A DNA stretch of 64,000 bases from Spirosoma oryzicola (GTDB lineage Bacteria; Bacteroidota; Bacteroidia; Cytophagales; Spirosomataceae). The position numbers were made by a program, and so were the translations under genes. This document shows, piece by piece, positions 1-7,857 of the stretch (the stretch's first letter is position 1; each line of letters starts with the position of its first letter). The stretch spans positions 4,418,501 to 4,482,500 of the forward strand of contig NZ_CP089538.1 in assembly GCF_021233055.1 (NCBI RefSeq). Direction: 5' to 3'. The notes below the pieces were generated by a model. It made no database searches. It worked only from the letters and a program-made list of their open reading frames with translations, and was not told the DNA's origin.

Positions 1-612
<612 letters not shown>

Positions 613-891
613 AAAAAAATTGGCTGTAAGCGTCAAAAAAGCATTTTCTCAAAAAACAGGTCAAAAATATTGTTTATCCTCCTATGAGAAGATGATCAAA
701 CTGCCAGATTTATTTCTTTGTGTATTTTATACAGATTAAAGTTTCCAGTTCATCATAAAATTTAGAAACCTAACGGTCCGTAATCCGAACAAATTGGAAA
801 AATCTAAAAACATTGTTTGTAACAGGGCTGTTAATGGGGTGTAATACAAATTACACCCTTTTTTTATACAACTCAACGCTGTAGAAAAATT
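613..891. other. Intergenic leader region of the first barrel gene
   Basis: This 279-bp stretch holds no credible reading frame. It is AT-rich and ends in a terminator-type hairpin (separate entry) only about 25 nt before the ATG of the next gene. A clear promoter could not be assigned; TTTG-containing words occur near 717 and 816. Confidence 0.5.
837..866 (+). terminator. Intrinsic terminator-like hairpin in a gene leader
   Basis: A 9-bp perfect stem (837-845 GGGTGTAAT with 850-858 ATTACACCC) and a 4-nt loop are followed directly by a run of T. It stands 225 nt after the pgi stop but only about 25 nt before the ATG at 892. It is either a late pgi terminator or an attenuator of the barrel gene. 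Confidence 0.7.
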
Positions 892-1755
892 ATGAAAGCT
901 CAAATTACACTACTCGCAGCTGGTCTGCTATGTGCTGGTCTGGCGAACGGACAAAGCACTACAAATGCTTATTCGACGACTACATCATCTTACAATTCGT
1001 CTCCAACGACCGAGACAAACAGTACCTATTCGACGACGCCCACCACAACGTCATCGGAGAACACGTCGGACATGAATGCCAACAGTACCTATTCAACGAC
1101 ACCTTCGACGAACAGCTACAACAACACGGGTGCTACAACAACAACTACGACTGACACCTACACGACCACGGCGCGCGACAAAAAAACCAACGATTACAAA
1201 AACTTCGTGTTTGGTATCTACGCGGGTCTGAACACAACCAAATTTAAAGGTGAGTCAATCAATACCGGTGGTGGCAGCGAAAATCTGACAGGTCGTTTGG
1301 GTTATCAGGCTGGTTTCTTCGTGCGGGGTGGTGGTCGTCTTTACGGTCAGATCGGTGCTGAGTATTTCGCATCTAGCTCGAACTACTTCGTAGCAGGCTC
1401 AGGTCAATCGCCAGCGGATATTAGAGACCAAATCAACCTCAAATACATCCAGGTTCCAGTTTATATCGGTTACAAACTGGTTGAATCAGATCGTGGTATT
1501 TCGGCAGTACGTCTGCAAGTGGGTGTTGAATACGCGAACCAGATTGGATCGAGCAGCAACTCATTCGGTAACCTGAACAACCTAGAGTTCAAAAACGGTA
1601 CGTTCAACGGCTTAGGTCAGTTAGGTTTTGATGCAGGTCCTGTCTTCCTTGATCTAACGTATCACCACGGCTTCAGCGACGTTATCAACCGCAACACAGG
1701 ATTTGCAGGATCGCAGCGCCGGATTCTGAGCGCAAGCGTAGGCTTCAAATTCTAA
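892..1755 (+). CDS. PorT-like outer membrane beta-barrel protein with Thr/Ser-rich N-terminal linker
   Basis: The 287-residue protein has a signal peptide (about residues 1-21, cleavage after LANGQ). A low-complexity Thr/Ser/Asn linker (about 22-95) contains the octamer NSTYSTTP twice. A barrel domain from about 100 to the end alternates polar and aromatic residues and ends in FKF, the usual C-terminal aromatic of outer membrane barrels. The barrel is clearly paralogous to that of the next gene (YKNF..GIYAG, LGYQ.GFFVRGGGR.YGQIGAEY, GFDAGP.FLD), so the pair arose by tandem duplication. It resembles the Bacteroidota porin-like / PorT barrel family. Role unknown; presumably outer-membrane structure or transport. 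Confidence 0.8.
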   Translation: MKAQITLLAAGLLCAGLANGQSTTNAYSTTTSSYNSSPTTETNSTYSTTPTTTSSENTSDMNANSTYSTTPSTNSYNNTGATTTTTTDTYTTTARDKKTNDYKNFVFGIYAGLNTTKFKGESINTGGGSENLTGRLGYQAGFFVRGGGRLYGQIGAEYFASSSNYFVAGSGQSPADIRDQINLKYIQVPVYIGYKLVESDRGISAVRLQVGVEYANQIGSSSNSFGNLNNLEFKNGTFNGLGQLGFDAGPVFLDLTYHHGFSDVINRNTGFAGSQRRILSASVGFKF

Positions 1756-1779
1756 TCATAGGTTCTTCATCAACAGACA

Positions 1780-1808
1780 AAGCCGTCTCTTTCAGGGGCG
1801 GCTTTTTT
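1780..1808 (+). terminator. Intrinsic terminator after first barrel gene
   Basis: The stem AAGCCG/CGGCTT is extended by weaker and wobble pairs around a TTTC-type loop and is followed by a run of six T. It lies 25 nt after the stop codon at 1755, so the two barrel genes probably have separate transcripts. Confidence 0.75.
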
Positions 1809-1883
1809 ATGACTAGTATCGCTGGTTTACGACCTCATCCGTGACGAACCACAAATAAGCCAAACATTCAATAAGGCGACATA

Positions 1884-1914
1884 GTTGTAAGAAAACATAG
1901 GTATGTACCTTTTG
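1884..1914 (+). promoter_or_regulatory. Candidate Bacteroidota-type promoter for second barrel gene
   Basis: TTG at 1885-1887 and TACCTTTTG at 1906-1914 are separated by 18 nt. This approximates the Bacteroidota consensus TTTG / TAnnTTTG and would start transcription around 1920, just before the ATG at 1931. Read by eye only. Confidence 0.4.
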
Positions 1915-1930
1915 CTCAACTCAACACGTT

Positions 1931-2818
1931 ATGAAAAAATCACTAAATGCAGCATTGCTACTGGCAGGAGTGTGCAGTGCAGGCTTGGCTTTAGGCCAGC
2001 AAAATTCTTACAATGACCGCTACGATCGAGATTACCGCCCATCGCGTCGGGACGAACGCCGAATGTACGAAGAGCGTATCGACGAACGACGGGAATTTAA
2101 TCAGCGAAACGACGATAACCGCCGGTACGACAATCGCTACGAAGACCGGATGGGAAATAGCCGGAACTACGGTCGCATGTTCGATGAGCGCGATCTAAGT
2201 AAAGCGTACGATGAAGGATTCGAAGATGGCCAACGTAGTGTAGAAGTTGAAGAGCGGAAGCAGCGTCGGGAAAACTACAAGAATTTTACGCTGGGAATCT
2301 ATGCGGGTGCCAACTCAACCCGGTTTGAGGGCGAGGATGTGCAAGGCAACAATCTGAGCGGTCGGCTAGGTTACCAACTAGGCTTCTTTGTACGGGGTGG
2401 TGGCCGCGTTTACGGTCAGATTGGGGCCGAATACCTTACATCTAGTTCCGACTTTTTCCGGGCTGGCGATGGTCAGGTAAATGGTATCAGCGATATTACC
2501 TCTAACGTAGATCAAAAATACATTCACGTTCCTGCGTATATCGGTGTGAAGATCGCGCAATCAGAGCGGGGTATCTCCGGTGTTCGCCTTCAGATTGGGG
2601 CTGAATACGCGGCTCCGCTGGGCGTCAACAACAACGCATTTAACTTTTCTCAGAGTGATTTTGCCGCAGCAACCGTCAACGGTTTGGCCAACATTGGTTT
2701 TGATGCGGGTCCGCTGTTCCTTGATTTCGTTTACCACTACGGATTTGCAGATGTGCTGAACAACGTCAGCAACACCAAGCGCCGGATTCTGGGCGTCAAT
2801 TTGGGTGTTAAGTTCTAA
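1931..2818 (+). CDS. PorT-like outer membrane beta-barrel protein with Arg/Asp/Tyr-rich N-terminal linker
   Basis: This 295-residue paralogue of the preceding gene has a signal peptide of about 22 residues (ending LALGQ). A strongly charged linker rich in Arg, Asp, Tyr and Glu covers about residues 23-110 and includes RRDERRMYEERIDERR-like repeats. The barrel domain, from about 115 to the C-terminal VKF, matches the first paralogue along its whole length, while the linkers share no similarity: one is neutral and hydroxylated, the other charged. Likely in the outer membrane with the linker in the periplasm. Function not known. Confidence 0.8.
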   Translation: MKKSLNAALLLAGVCSAGLALGQQNSYNDRYDRDYRPSRRDERRMYEERIDERREFNQRNDDNRRYDNRYEDRMGNSRNYGRMFDERDLSKAYDEGFEDGQRSVEVEERKQRRENYKNFTLGIYAGANSTRFEGEDVQGNNLSGRLGYQLGFFVRGGGRVYGQIGAEYLTSSSDFFRAGDGQVNGISDITSNVDQKYIHVPAYIGVKIAQSERGISGVRLQIGAEYAAPLGVNNNAFNFSQSDFAAATVNGLANIGFDAGPLFLDFVYHYGFADVLNNVSNTKRRILGVNLGVKF

Positions 2819-2838
2819 AAAAGAACTTCATTTCTACT

Positions 2839-2914
2839 AGTCGATAGTCGTTCGTTAATACCGTAAGTTTGTTAGTCCCTACTGCAAACGACTGTTGACG
2901 AACAACTATCGACT
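2839..2914. repeat. Imperfect inverted repeat directly before the siroheme-type gene
   Basis: Arms 2839-2855 (AGTCGATAGTCGTTCGT) and 2898-2914 (ACGAACAACTATCGACT) pair over 17 bases with one wobble, around a 42-nt loop. The right arm is followed by ATTTTT and then the ATG at 2921. It could terminate the barrel transcript or fold in the leader of the next gene. Confidence 0.6.
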
Positions 2915-2920
2915 ATTTTT

Positions 2921-3487
2921 ATGAATACGCTATTCCCTATTTTTGTCAAAGCTGAAAACCTGCATACGCTCATTGTGGGTGGTGGTTATGTAGGACTGGA
3001 AAAGTTAACGGCTCTGCTCGGCAATTCACCGAATGGCCGTATTACGCTGGTTGCCCCCGAAATCCGCTCCGAGATCCAGGAATTAGCCCAAAAATACCCC
3101 AAGCTAGAGCTGATTCAGGAGCCTTACCACGAGTTGTTCCTGGCCGATAAAGATCTGGTCATCGTCGGAACCAACGATAAGAACGTTAATCGACAGGTTC
3201 AGGCCGATTGTAAATCCAGACGGATTCTGGTCAACGTAGCCGATACACCCGACCTGTGCGACTTTTACCTTAGTTCGGTTGTGAAGAAGGGAGATCTGAA
3301 AATCGCTATCTCGACCAACGGTAAGTCGCCCACCTTTGCCAAACGATTCCGCGAAGTACTCGAAGATATTCTACCCGATAGTTTACAGGAAACACTCGAC
3401 AACCTGACCGCCATTCGCAATCAGTTGAAAGGTGACTTCGTTCAAAAAATGGAAAAACTAAACGAGATTACGAAGGTGTTGAAATAA
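2921..3487 (+). CDS. Precorrin-2 dehydrogenase / sirohydrochlorin ferrochelatase-type protein (CysG N-terminal domain)
   Basis: The 188-residue protein has an N-terminal Rossmann motif LIVGGGYVGLEKLTALL (about 17-33) for NAD binding. It also has the family's central segment VIVGTNDKNVNRQV and the loop VNVADTPDLCDFYLSSVVKKGDLKIAISTNG (key part DTPDLCDFYLSS). This matches the stand-alone Met8p/CysG-N family, which oxidises precorrin-2 to sirohydrochlorin and inserts iron during siroheme synthesis. No uroporphyrinogen methyltransferase or sulfite/nitrite reductase gene is adjacent. The start at 2921 follows immediately after the hairpin described above. Confidence 0.88.
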   Translation: MNTLFPIFVKAENLHTLIVGGGYVGLEKLTALLGNSPNGRITLVAPEIRSEIQELAQKYPKLELIQEPYHELFLADKDLVIVGTNDKNVNRQVQADCKSRRILVNVADTPDLCDFYLSSVVKKGDLKIAISTNGKSPTFAKRFREVLEDILPDSLQETLDNLTAIRNQLKGDFVQKMEKLNEITKVLK

Positions 3488-3499
3488 GCGCAAATAGCG

Positions 3500-3853
3500 C
3501 TAAAACAAACCTGATCCGAATAGATGATCAAGCGATACCGGTTCGTTGTGCAGAACAAAAATGTACACTAACACAGCAAGTACTAAATAACTAAAGGCAA
3601 GCCACTTCTTTTTCTGAGCGAACTCAAGCGGATGGTGATAGTAGTCGTAAATCATTGATGCTGACAGTCCCATTACCATCAAAAAAAACGAGAACACCCC
3701 AAAATCGGTACGGTACATACTCACCGAATGCATGAACCGCGCCCCCGACACAATATAAAGCAGCCAGCAAGCAAAGCCCGCCCGGTAAAGGTAGACGCTC
3801 AGCCGCCTGTCATTTTTTAGATCAAAGAGATCGTCGGTGAATTTCTCGGACAT
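3500..3853 (-). CDS. Small membrane protein of unknown function
   Basis: A 117-residue protein if started at the ATG at 3853 (MSEKFTDD); the frame stays open upstream to 3901, but the extra residues look non-coding. Three hydrophobic segments are visible: LYRAGFACWLLYIVSGARF, DFGVFSFFLMVMGLSASMIY and KWLAFSYLVLAVLVYIFVL. These suggest a three-helix inner-membrane protein with a short charged N-terminus. It runs tail-to-tail with the siroheme-type gene and head-to-head with the OsmC gene. I do not recognise the family. Confidence 0.65.
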   Translation of the reverse strand: MSEKFTDDLFDLKNDRRLSVYLYRAGFACWLLYIVSGARFMHSVSMYRTDFGVFSFFLMVMGLSASMIYDYYHHPLEFAQKKKWLAFSYLVLAVLVYIFVLHNEPVSLDHLFGSGLF

Positions 3854-3929
3854 GATATGGGTTGTTTGAATTACGAAGCCGCCCGTGCGGTGAAAATACA
3901 AACTCTACGCTATAAACGCAAAAAGTACG

Positions 3930-4391
3930 ATGCTTGATTCACAACCAGTTGACGCCGTCCAAGAATTTAATACCATGCAGGTAGAACTCGTTCGTGTTGA
4001 CGATGCCTTTCACTTTGAAGCCGTCGGCACATCGGGGGTAGCTCAGCACATCGACGCAGCAACGGATATTGGTGGCCATAACGCGGGCGCGCGCCCGATG
4101 GAAATGCTGCTGATGGGACTTGCGGGTTGCTCGGCTATTGATGTCATTCTTATCCTTCAGAAACAAAAGCAGGTTATCGAGGACTTTCGTTTAAAGGTGG
4201 ACGGTCTGCGGGAGAAAGGCGCTACGCCCGCACCGTTCAAGAAAATACATATCACTTATTTGCTGAAAGGCCAGCTAAGCGAAGACAAAGTCAAACGAGC
4301 TATCGATCTATCGATGGATAAATACTGCTCGGCAACGGCTCAATTCCGGCCATCCGCCGAAATAACCTATTCATTCGAGATTTCTGAGTAA
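3930..4391 (+). CDS. OsmC family peroxiredoxin-like protein
   Basis: The 153-residue protein has both conserved cysteines of the OsmC/Ohr fold: one in GLAGCSAIDVILILQKQKQ (first helix) and one in MDKYCSATAQF. The spacing fits the YhfA/OsmC-like branch. Family members reduce hydroperoxides through a cysteine pair; the substrate here is not evident. The first ATG (3930) is used, but a second at 3975 (MQVELVRVD) would give a start closer to the typical family N-terminus. It ends next to a convergent hairpin (4399-4433). Confidence 0.88.
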   Translation: MLDSQPVDAVQEFNTMQVELVRVDDAFHFEAVGTSGVAQHIDAATDIGGHNAGARPMEMLLMGLAGCSAIDVILILQKQKQVIEDFRLKVDGLREKGATPAPFKKIHITYLLKGQLSEDKVKRAIDLSMDKYCSATAQFRPSAEITYSFEISE

Positions 4392-4398
4392 CTCCGTA

Positions 4399-4433
4399 AG
4401 CCTCTGAGACGATCAGCGATCATCTCAGAGGCT
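4399..4433. terminator. Bidirectional terminator-like hairpin between convergent genes
   Basis: An 11-bp perfect stem (4399-4409 AGCCTCTGAGA with 4423-4433 TCTCAGAGGCT) has an inner GATC/GATC pairing. It sits between the OsmC stop (4391) and the GH88 stop (4443), where both transcripts end. No T-run follows on either strand. Confidence 0.6.
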
Positions 4434-4442
4434 CTCGAACGG

Positions 4443-5624
4443 TTATGATTTGTACGCTGATTTTTTACGGAGGGCATCGTAGCGTAGCAGCCCTTCCAGA
4501 AAATAGTAATCTGCGTAGATCAGGGGCGTATCAATTTCGCTCTTGCCGGGTTTGTTGCCCACGCTATGCTTCAGGATAAAGTTGTTGTTCTCTCCTGCAT
4601 TAGCTTTATAGGCCGGACTCGCCAGACTTTGCAGCATCTTTACTGCCGATTGGTAATACGTTTTGGCCGAAGGACCACCGTAGGTCGATAATTCAAGCAG
4701 CGCTGAAGCCGCAATAGCTCCCGCCGACGCATCACGCTCCTCATTTGGGATGTTAGGCGCATTGAAATCCCAGTACGGAATCTTGTCTGCTGGCAAGTTT
4801 GGGTGATTTAGATAAAAATCGGCAATATGCCGGGCCTGCTCCAGATACTTTTTGTCTTTCGTTTCGCGGTACATCACCGTATACCCATACAAACCCCACG
4901 CCTGTCCACGCGCCCAGGCCGAATTATCAGCCGCTCCCTGTGCTGTTTTCTTATCGGCTACGGTGCCATCTGAGTTATAACAAACTACGTGATAGCTACT
5001 ATGATCAGGCCGGAAATGATTTTTCAGGGTGTTATCGGCGTGCGTAATGGCGATGTTGCGTAGCTCTTTATTACCGGATTCCTTGGCGGCCCAGAACAGA
5101 AACTCCAGATTCATCATATTGTCGATGATCACCGGGTAATTGTAGTTCTGAAATTTGTTCCACGACTTGATCACCCCCACTTTAGGATCAAAACGAGTGG
5201 CCAGCGACTTGGCTCCGGTCAGCATAATCGGCTTGTACGCTTCGTTTTTGGTTAAGCGATACCCGTTTCCAAACGGACAATACAGCATAAAGCCGAGGTC
5301 GTGCGTACCCGTATTGTACTGTTCCTTCGCTACCGCCATCGACCATTTGTGAGCTGCTTCTTTCAAGGCCGGGGTCTTGGTCCGCTCATACAAATACCAT
5401 AACGATCCTCCGAAGAATCCACTGCACCACCAGTCTGACTTCATATTGCGGATGCTCCCGTCAGGATTGGTCGATTGGGGAAATTTGGTGGTGTCAGGGT
5501 GGGTTTTCAGCATGCCTTCATACTGCTGAGCGGCAAACGCAAACTCTTTGTCAACGTCGATGGGCGACTGAGCCGCGACGGAAAAGGTTAGCAAGGCTAA
5601 GGGAATAATGAAAAAACGTTTCAT
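4443..5624 (-). CDS. Glycoside hydrolase family 88 (unsaturated glucuronyl hydrolase)
   Basis: The 393-residue protein has a signal peptide (MKRFFIIPLALLTFSVAAQ), so it acts in the periplasm or outside the cell. The (alpha/alpha)6-barrel pattern is visible: WWCSGFFGGSLWYLYE near residue 66, DLGFMLYCPFGNGY, VIIDNMMNLEFLFWAA with the conserved aspartate, and NSAWARGQAWGLYGYTVMYRET. These match the GH88/UGL family, which hydrates the double bond left by polysaccharide lyases and releases 5-keto-4-deoxyuronate. It lies 30 bp downstream of kduI on the same strand, so the two form an operon in which KduI handles the keto-deoxyuronate product. No lyase is in the window. Confidence 0.92.
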   Translation of the reverse strand: MKRFFIIPLALLTFSVAAQSPIDVDKEFAFAAQQYEGMLKTHPDTTKFPQSTNPDGSIRNMKSDWWCSGFFGGSLWYLYERTKTPALKEAAHKWSMAVAKEQYNTGTHDLGFMLYCPFGNGYRLTKNEAYKPIMLTGAKSLATRFDPKVGVIKSWNKFQNYNYPVIIDNMMNLEFLFWAAKESGNKELRNIAITHADNTLKNHFRPDHSSYHVVCYNSDGTVADKKTAQGAADNSAWARGQAWGLYGYTVMYRETKDKKYLEQARHIADFYLNHPNLPADKIPYWDFNAPNIPNEERDASAGAIAASALLELSTYGGPSAKTYYQSAVKMLQSLASPAYKANAGENNNFILKHSVGNKPGKSEIDTPLIYADYYFLEGLLRYDALRKKSAYKS

Positions 5625-5654
5625 AAAAAATGAGAGTTAGGAAAGTCCGTTGTG

Positions 5655-6485
5655 TTACCGCAGATCGGCAATGGCTGTCATGTCCATATCGGCGTAGTCT
5701 GTATTTTCACCCGCCATACCCCAGATAAATGAGTAGTTCGTTGTGCCGCAACCTGAATGGATGGACCACGGTGGCGATAAAACAGCCTGATGATTGGCGA
5801 CCAGCAAATGCCGGGTCTCGGTGGGTTGTCCCATCAGATGAACAATCCGGTGGGCCGGGTCGAGATCGAAGTAAAAGTAAGCTTCCATCCGCCGGTCGTG
5901 AACGTGGGCAGGCATCGTATTCCAGACACTACCCGGCTGGAGAATAGTAAGCCCCATCACCAGTTGGCAACTCGGCAACCCGTCGCGATGAATGTAGCGG
6001 TAGATCACCCGTTCGTTAGCACCTTCTTTCGATCCCATCGGTGCCGAAAACACATCCTGCTGTGCCGCTTTCTGGGTTGGATAACTCGTATGTGCCGGAG
6101 CTGACAGCAAGTAATAAAGAGCCGGATCGTTGGCGTTCTGACTCCCAAACGTGATGTGACGGCTTCCGCGCCCGATGTATAAGCAATCCAGTTTACCCAG
6201 TTCGTACGCTTGCCCATCGACCTGAATGGTTCCAGCGCCCCCCACATTGATCACCCCCAGTTCACGTCGTTCCAAAAAGTAATCGCTTTTCAGTTCGCTG
6301 TAGGTTGGCAGCTCTGTCGATGTGTCAACGGGCTTGGCACCACCGACGATAACCCGATCGAAATGGCTATAACACAGTTGCACGGTGTCGGCAACAAAAA
6401 GGGTTTCAATCAGAAAGTTCTCTCGAAGGCCATTCGTATCTAAACGACGGGTTTCGTTTGGTCCAATTGCGTAACGTACCTGCAT
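5655..6485 (-). CDS. kduI: 5-dehydro-4-deoxy-D-glucuronate isomerase
   Basis: The 276-residue protein has the usual KduI length and motifs: the N-terminal VRYAIGPNETRRLDTNGLRENF and the cupin-type metal region MPAHVHDRRMEAYFYFDL, with the histidines and glutamate that bind zinc. The C-terminal block SPPWSIHSGCGTTNYSFIWGMAGEN is also standard. It isomerises 5-keto-4-deoxyuronate to 2,5-diketo-3-deoxygluconate in the cytoplasm during uronate and pectin breakdown. It is the first gene of a two-gene unit with GH88. A LacI-type palindrome about 200 bp upstream may control it. Confidence 0.95.
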   Translation of the reverse strand: MQVRYAIGPNETRRLDTNGLRENFLIETLFVADTVQLCYSHFDRVIVGGAKPVDTSTELPTYSELKSDYFLERRELGVINVGGAGTIQVDGQAYELGKLDCLYIGRGSRHITFGSQNANDPALYYLLSAPAHTSYPTQKAAQQDVFSAPMGSKEGANERVIYRYIHRDGLPSCQLVMGLTILQPGSVWNTMPAHVHDRRMEAYFYFDLDPAHRIVHLMGQPTETRHLLVANHQAVLSPPWSIHSGCGTTNYSFIWGMAGENTDYADMDMTAIADLR

Positions 6486-7031
6486 GGGTAAAGTATGATA
6501 GTTAATGCTAATGAAAGGCTGTTTTCTCTGGTAAATCCAATTTCTATCGTCGGTAATCTACCCGATTGAACTACCTCAATCACTGGCTTTTTCCTGAATA
6601 TTACCCGAATTATACAACTATTCGCAAGAATCAGCTGACAAAATCCTTGATAATGGCGACGATTTTTATGCAAACGATGCCGCAACCGTTTGCATTCTGA
6701 GCGGAACAGAATGCCGCTTGGTCTATTTTTCCGCCGATATTTTTTGGTGAAGCGTTTATGAAGGTACCTGAGTATTTGTGAAGAGCCGGAGACGGTCTAA
6801 GAAATCTACAATCCGGCTATTTGCCAACGCGAAGCCATGCGTGTGGGCAGGAGGGGCTACATAATCTACTATCCGACTGGGTTAGCAGAACGATCTACAC
6901 CGAATAGAGATAGCTGTGACGCATGATGCGTGAGGGTAGCAAGTGGGATTCTTTGTTTTCCTGAATCGACAAAGGAAGTGTTTGAGTTGGTCCTCGTCTT
7001 TTTCTGGTCAGCCTTAATGGGATAAAGAAAC
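6486..7031. other. Gene-free region upstream of kduI and downstream of the CHRD gene
   Basis: About 550 bp contain no convincing gene. They hold the LacI-type operator (6668-6695) and two 16-bp near-identical direct repeats, AATCTACAATCCGGCT (6803-6818) and AATCTACTATCCGACT (6863-6878), 60 bp apart. A minus-strand frame upstream of kduI (to 6685) is uninterrupted but lacks coding character. Confidence 0.5.
6668..6695. promoter_or_regulatory. Candidate LacI-family operator upstream of kduI
   Basis: The segment reads ATGCAAACG - N10 - CGTTTGCAT, an inverted repeat of 9-bp arms. Its right half, 6682-6693 (GCAACCGTTTGC), is one base from the GCAAACGTTTGC palindrome bound by many LacI/PurR-type regulators. 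It lies about 185-210 bp upstream of the kduI start, where an uronate-responsive repressor would be expected to act. Confidence 0.45.
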
Positions 7032-7081
7032 AAAAAGGGCTGATGTAAAAAGACGTCTACACGCCCACATCAGCCCTTTTT
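7032..7081 (-). terminator. Intrinsic terminator of the CHRD gene
   Basis: Perfect 15-bp arms (7032-7046 AAAAAGGGCTGATGT and 7067-7081) enclose a 20-nt loop. The stem begins 6 nt after the minus-strand stop codon at 7087 and ends in a T-rich run on that strand. Confidence 0.8.
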
Positions 7082-7086
7082 AGTCA

Positions 7087-7566
7087 CTACTGTTTTTTGA
7101 TATCACCCCGAATCTCCCCGGCAGGGTAGAGCGTAGTGTGCAGGTTTGCGTAGTAGAATCCGTTCAGCATGCTATCCACTTTCGTCTGTGGCAAAGCAGC
7201 TGTCGTTCCCGTGATTGGCGATGTAAGGCTATTAAACGGAACGTCGATGGGACCAGTACCGTTTGCGTTCGTGATCCGGTGCAAATGCCCACCCGTCAGC
7301 GATGACGAGAACGGACCCGTATAAGTAAGCGTGTAGCTGAGCACCCGCGTCGTCGTGTTCAGATCGCCAACGAAATTACCGGTAGCAGTTGATGTGGTTG
7401 ACGTCGGTTTCTCACTGGCACCGTTTAGGGTTGCCACCAGACGCGTGGTTGTTGGTGTTGTCGTACTGGGAACAGTGGTTGGGTTCTCTTCGTCTTTGCA
7501 CGACATAAACGACATTCCTAGTGCCAGAAAGGCTACCATTGAGAAGAGTGTGTTTTTTTTGATCAT
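7087..7566 (-). CDS. CHRD domain lipoprotein
   Basis: 159 residues if started at MIKKNTLFSMV (ATG at 7566); the upstream in-frame extension to 7614 is not needed. The lipoprotein signal peptide ends in the lipobox FMSC, with Cys at about residue 22, followed by a Thr/Pro linker. The rest is one CHRD domain: LVATLNGASEKP, the middle strand LSYTLTYTGPF, GGHLHR, and the ending YYANLHTTLYPAGEIRGDI. CHRD domains occur in chordin and in many bacterial surface proteins; their ligand is unknown. Probably anchored in the outer membrane. Its own terminator follows, and nothing suggests an operon. Confidence 0.85.
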   Translation of the reverse strand: MIKKNTLFSMVAFLALGMSFMSCKDEENPTTVPSTTTPTTTRLVATLNGASEKPTSTTSTATGNFVGDLNTTTRVLSYTLTYTGPFSSSLTGGHLHRITNANGTGPIDVPFNSLTSPITGTTAALPQTKVDSMLNGFYYANLHTTLYPAGEIRGDIKKQ

Positions 7567-7803
7567 AAAATTAGGGTGTCTGTGTACTGATGTTAAAAGA
7601 TCGGAGACGAACAAAGGTACGCAGTTTCAATAAGTAGAATAGAGGAATAAACGGTTTATTGCTTAGCATTGAACAAACCGAGGAAACGGGCAAACTGTTT
7701 ACGTCTCGATAAGGACTCTAACGACTCATTGTCAGATTATTTCCAAAACGCGACAGAATCTTCTAATTTTGAGCCACGAACAGGAATCCATTTTGTGAAT
7801 TCC

Positions 7804-7831
7804 TTGGTTATTTCTATAGAGTATACCTTTT
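7804..7831 (+). promoter_or_regulatory. Candidate promoter of aconitase gene
   Basis: TTG (7804-7806), a 17-nt spacer and TACCTTTT (7824-7831) resemble the Bacteroidota promoter. Initiation near 7838 would exclude the upstream in-frame codons and support translation from the ATG at 7858. Confidence 0.35.
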
Positions 7832-7857
7832 TTAGTAACCCCGTTATCTTATTTGCT

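Noticed and set aside
6440..6685. Minus-strand frame upstream of and overlapping the kduI start
   Set aside because: It covers the LacI-type operator and the promoter region and its translation has no domain character.
7669..7857. N-terminal extension of aconitase by 63 codons
   Set aside because: The extension is AT-rich, unlike the family's N-terminus, and contains a candidate promoter; ATG 7858 gives the normal length of 755 residues.
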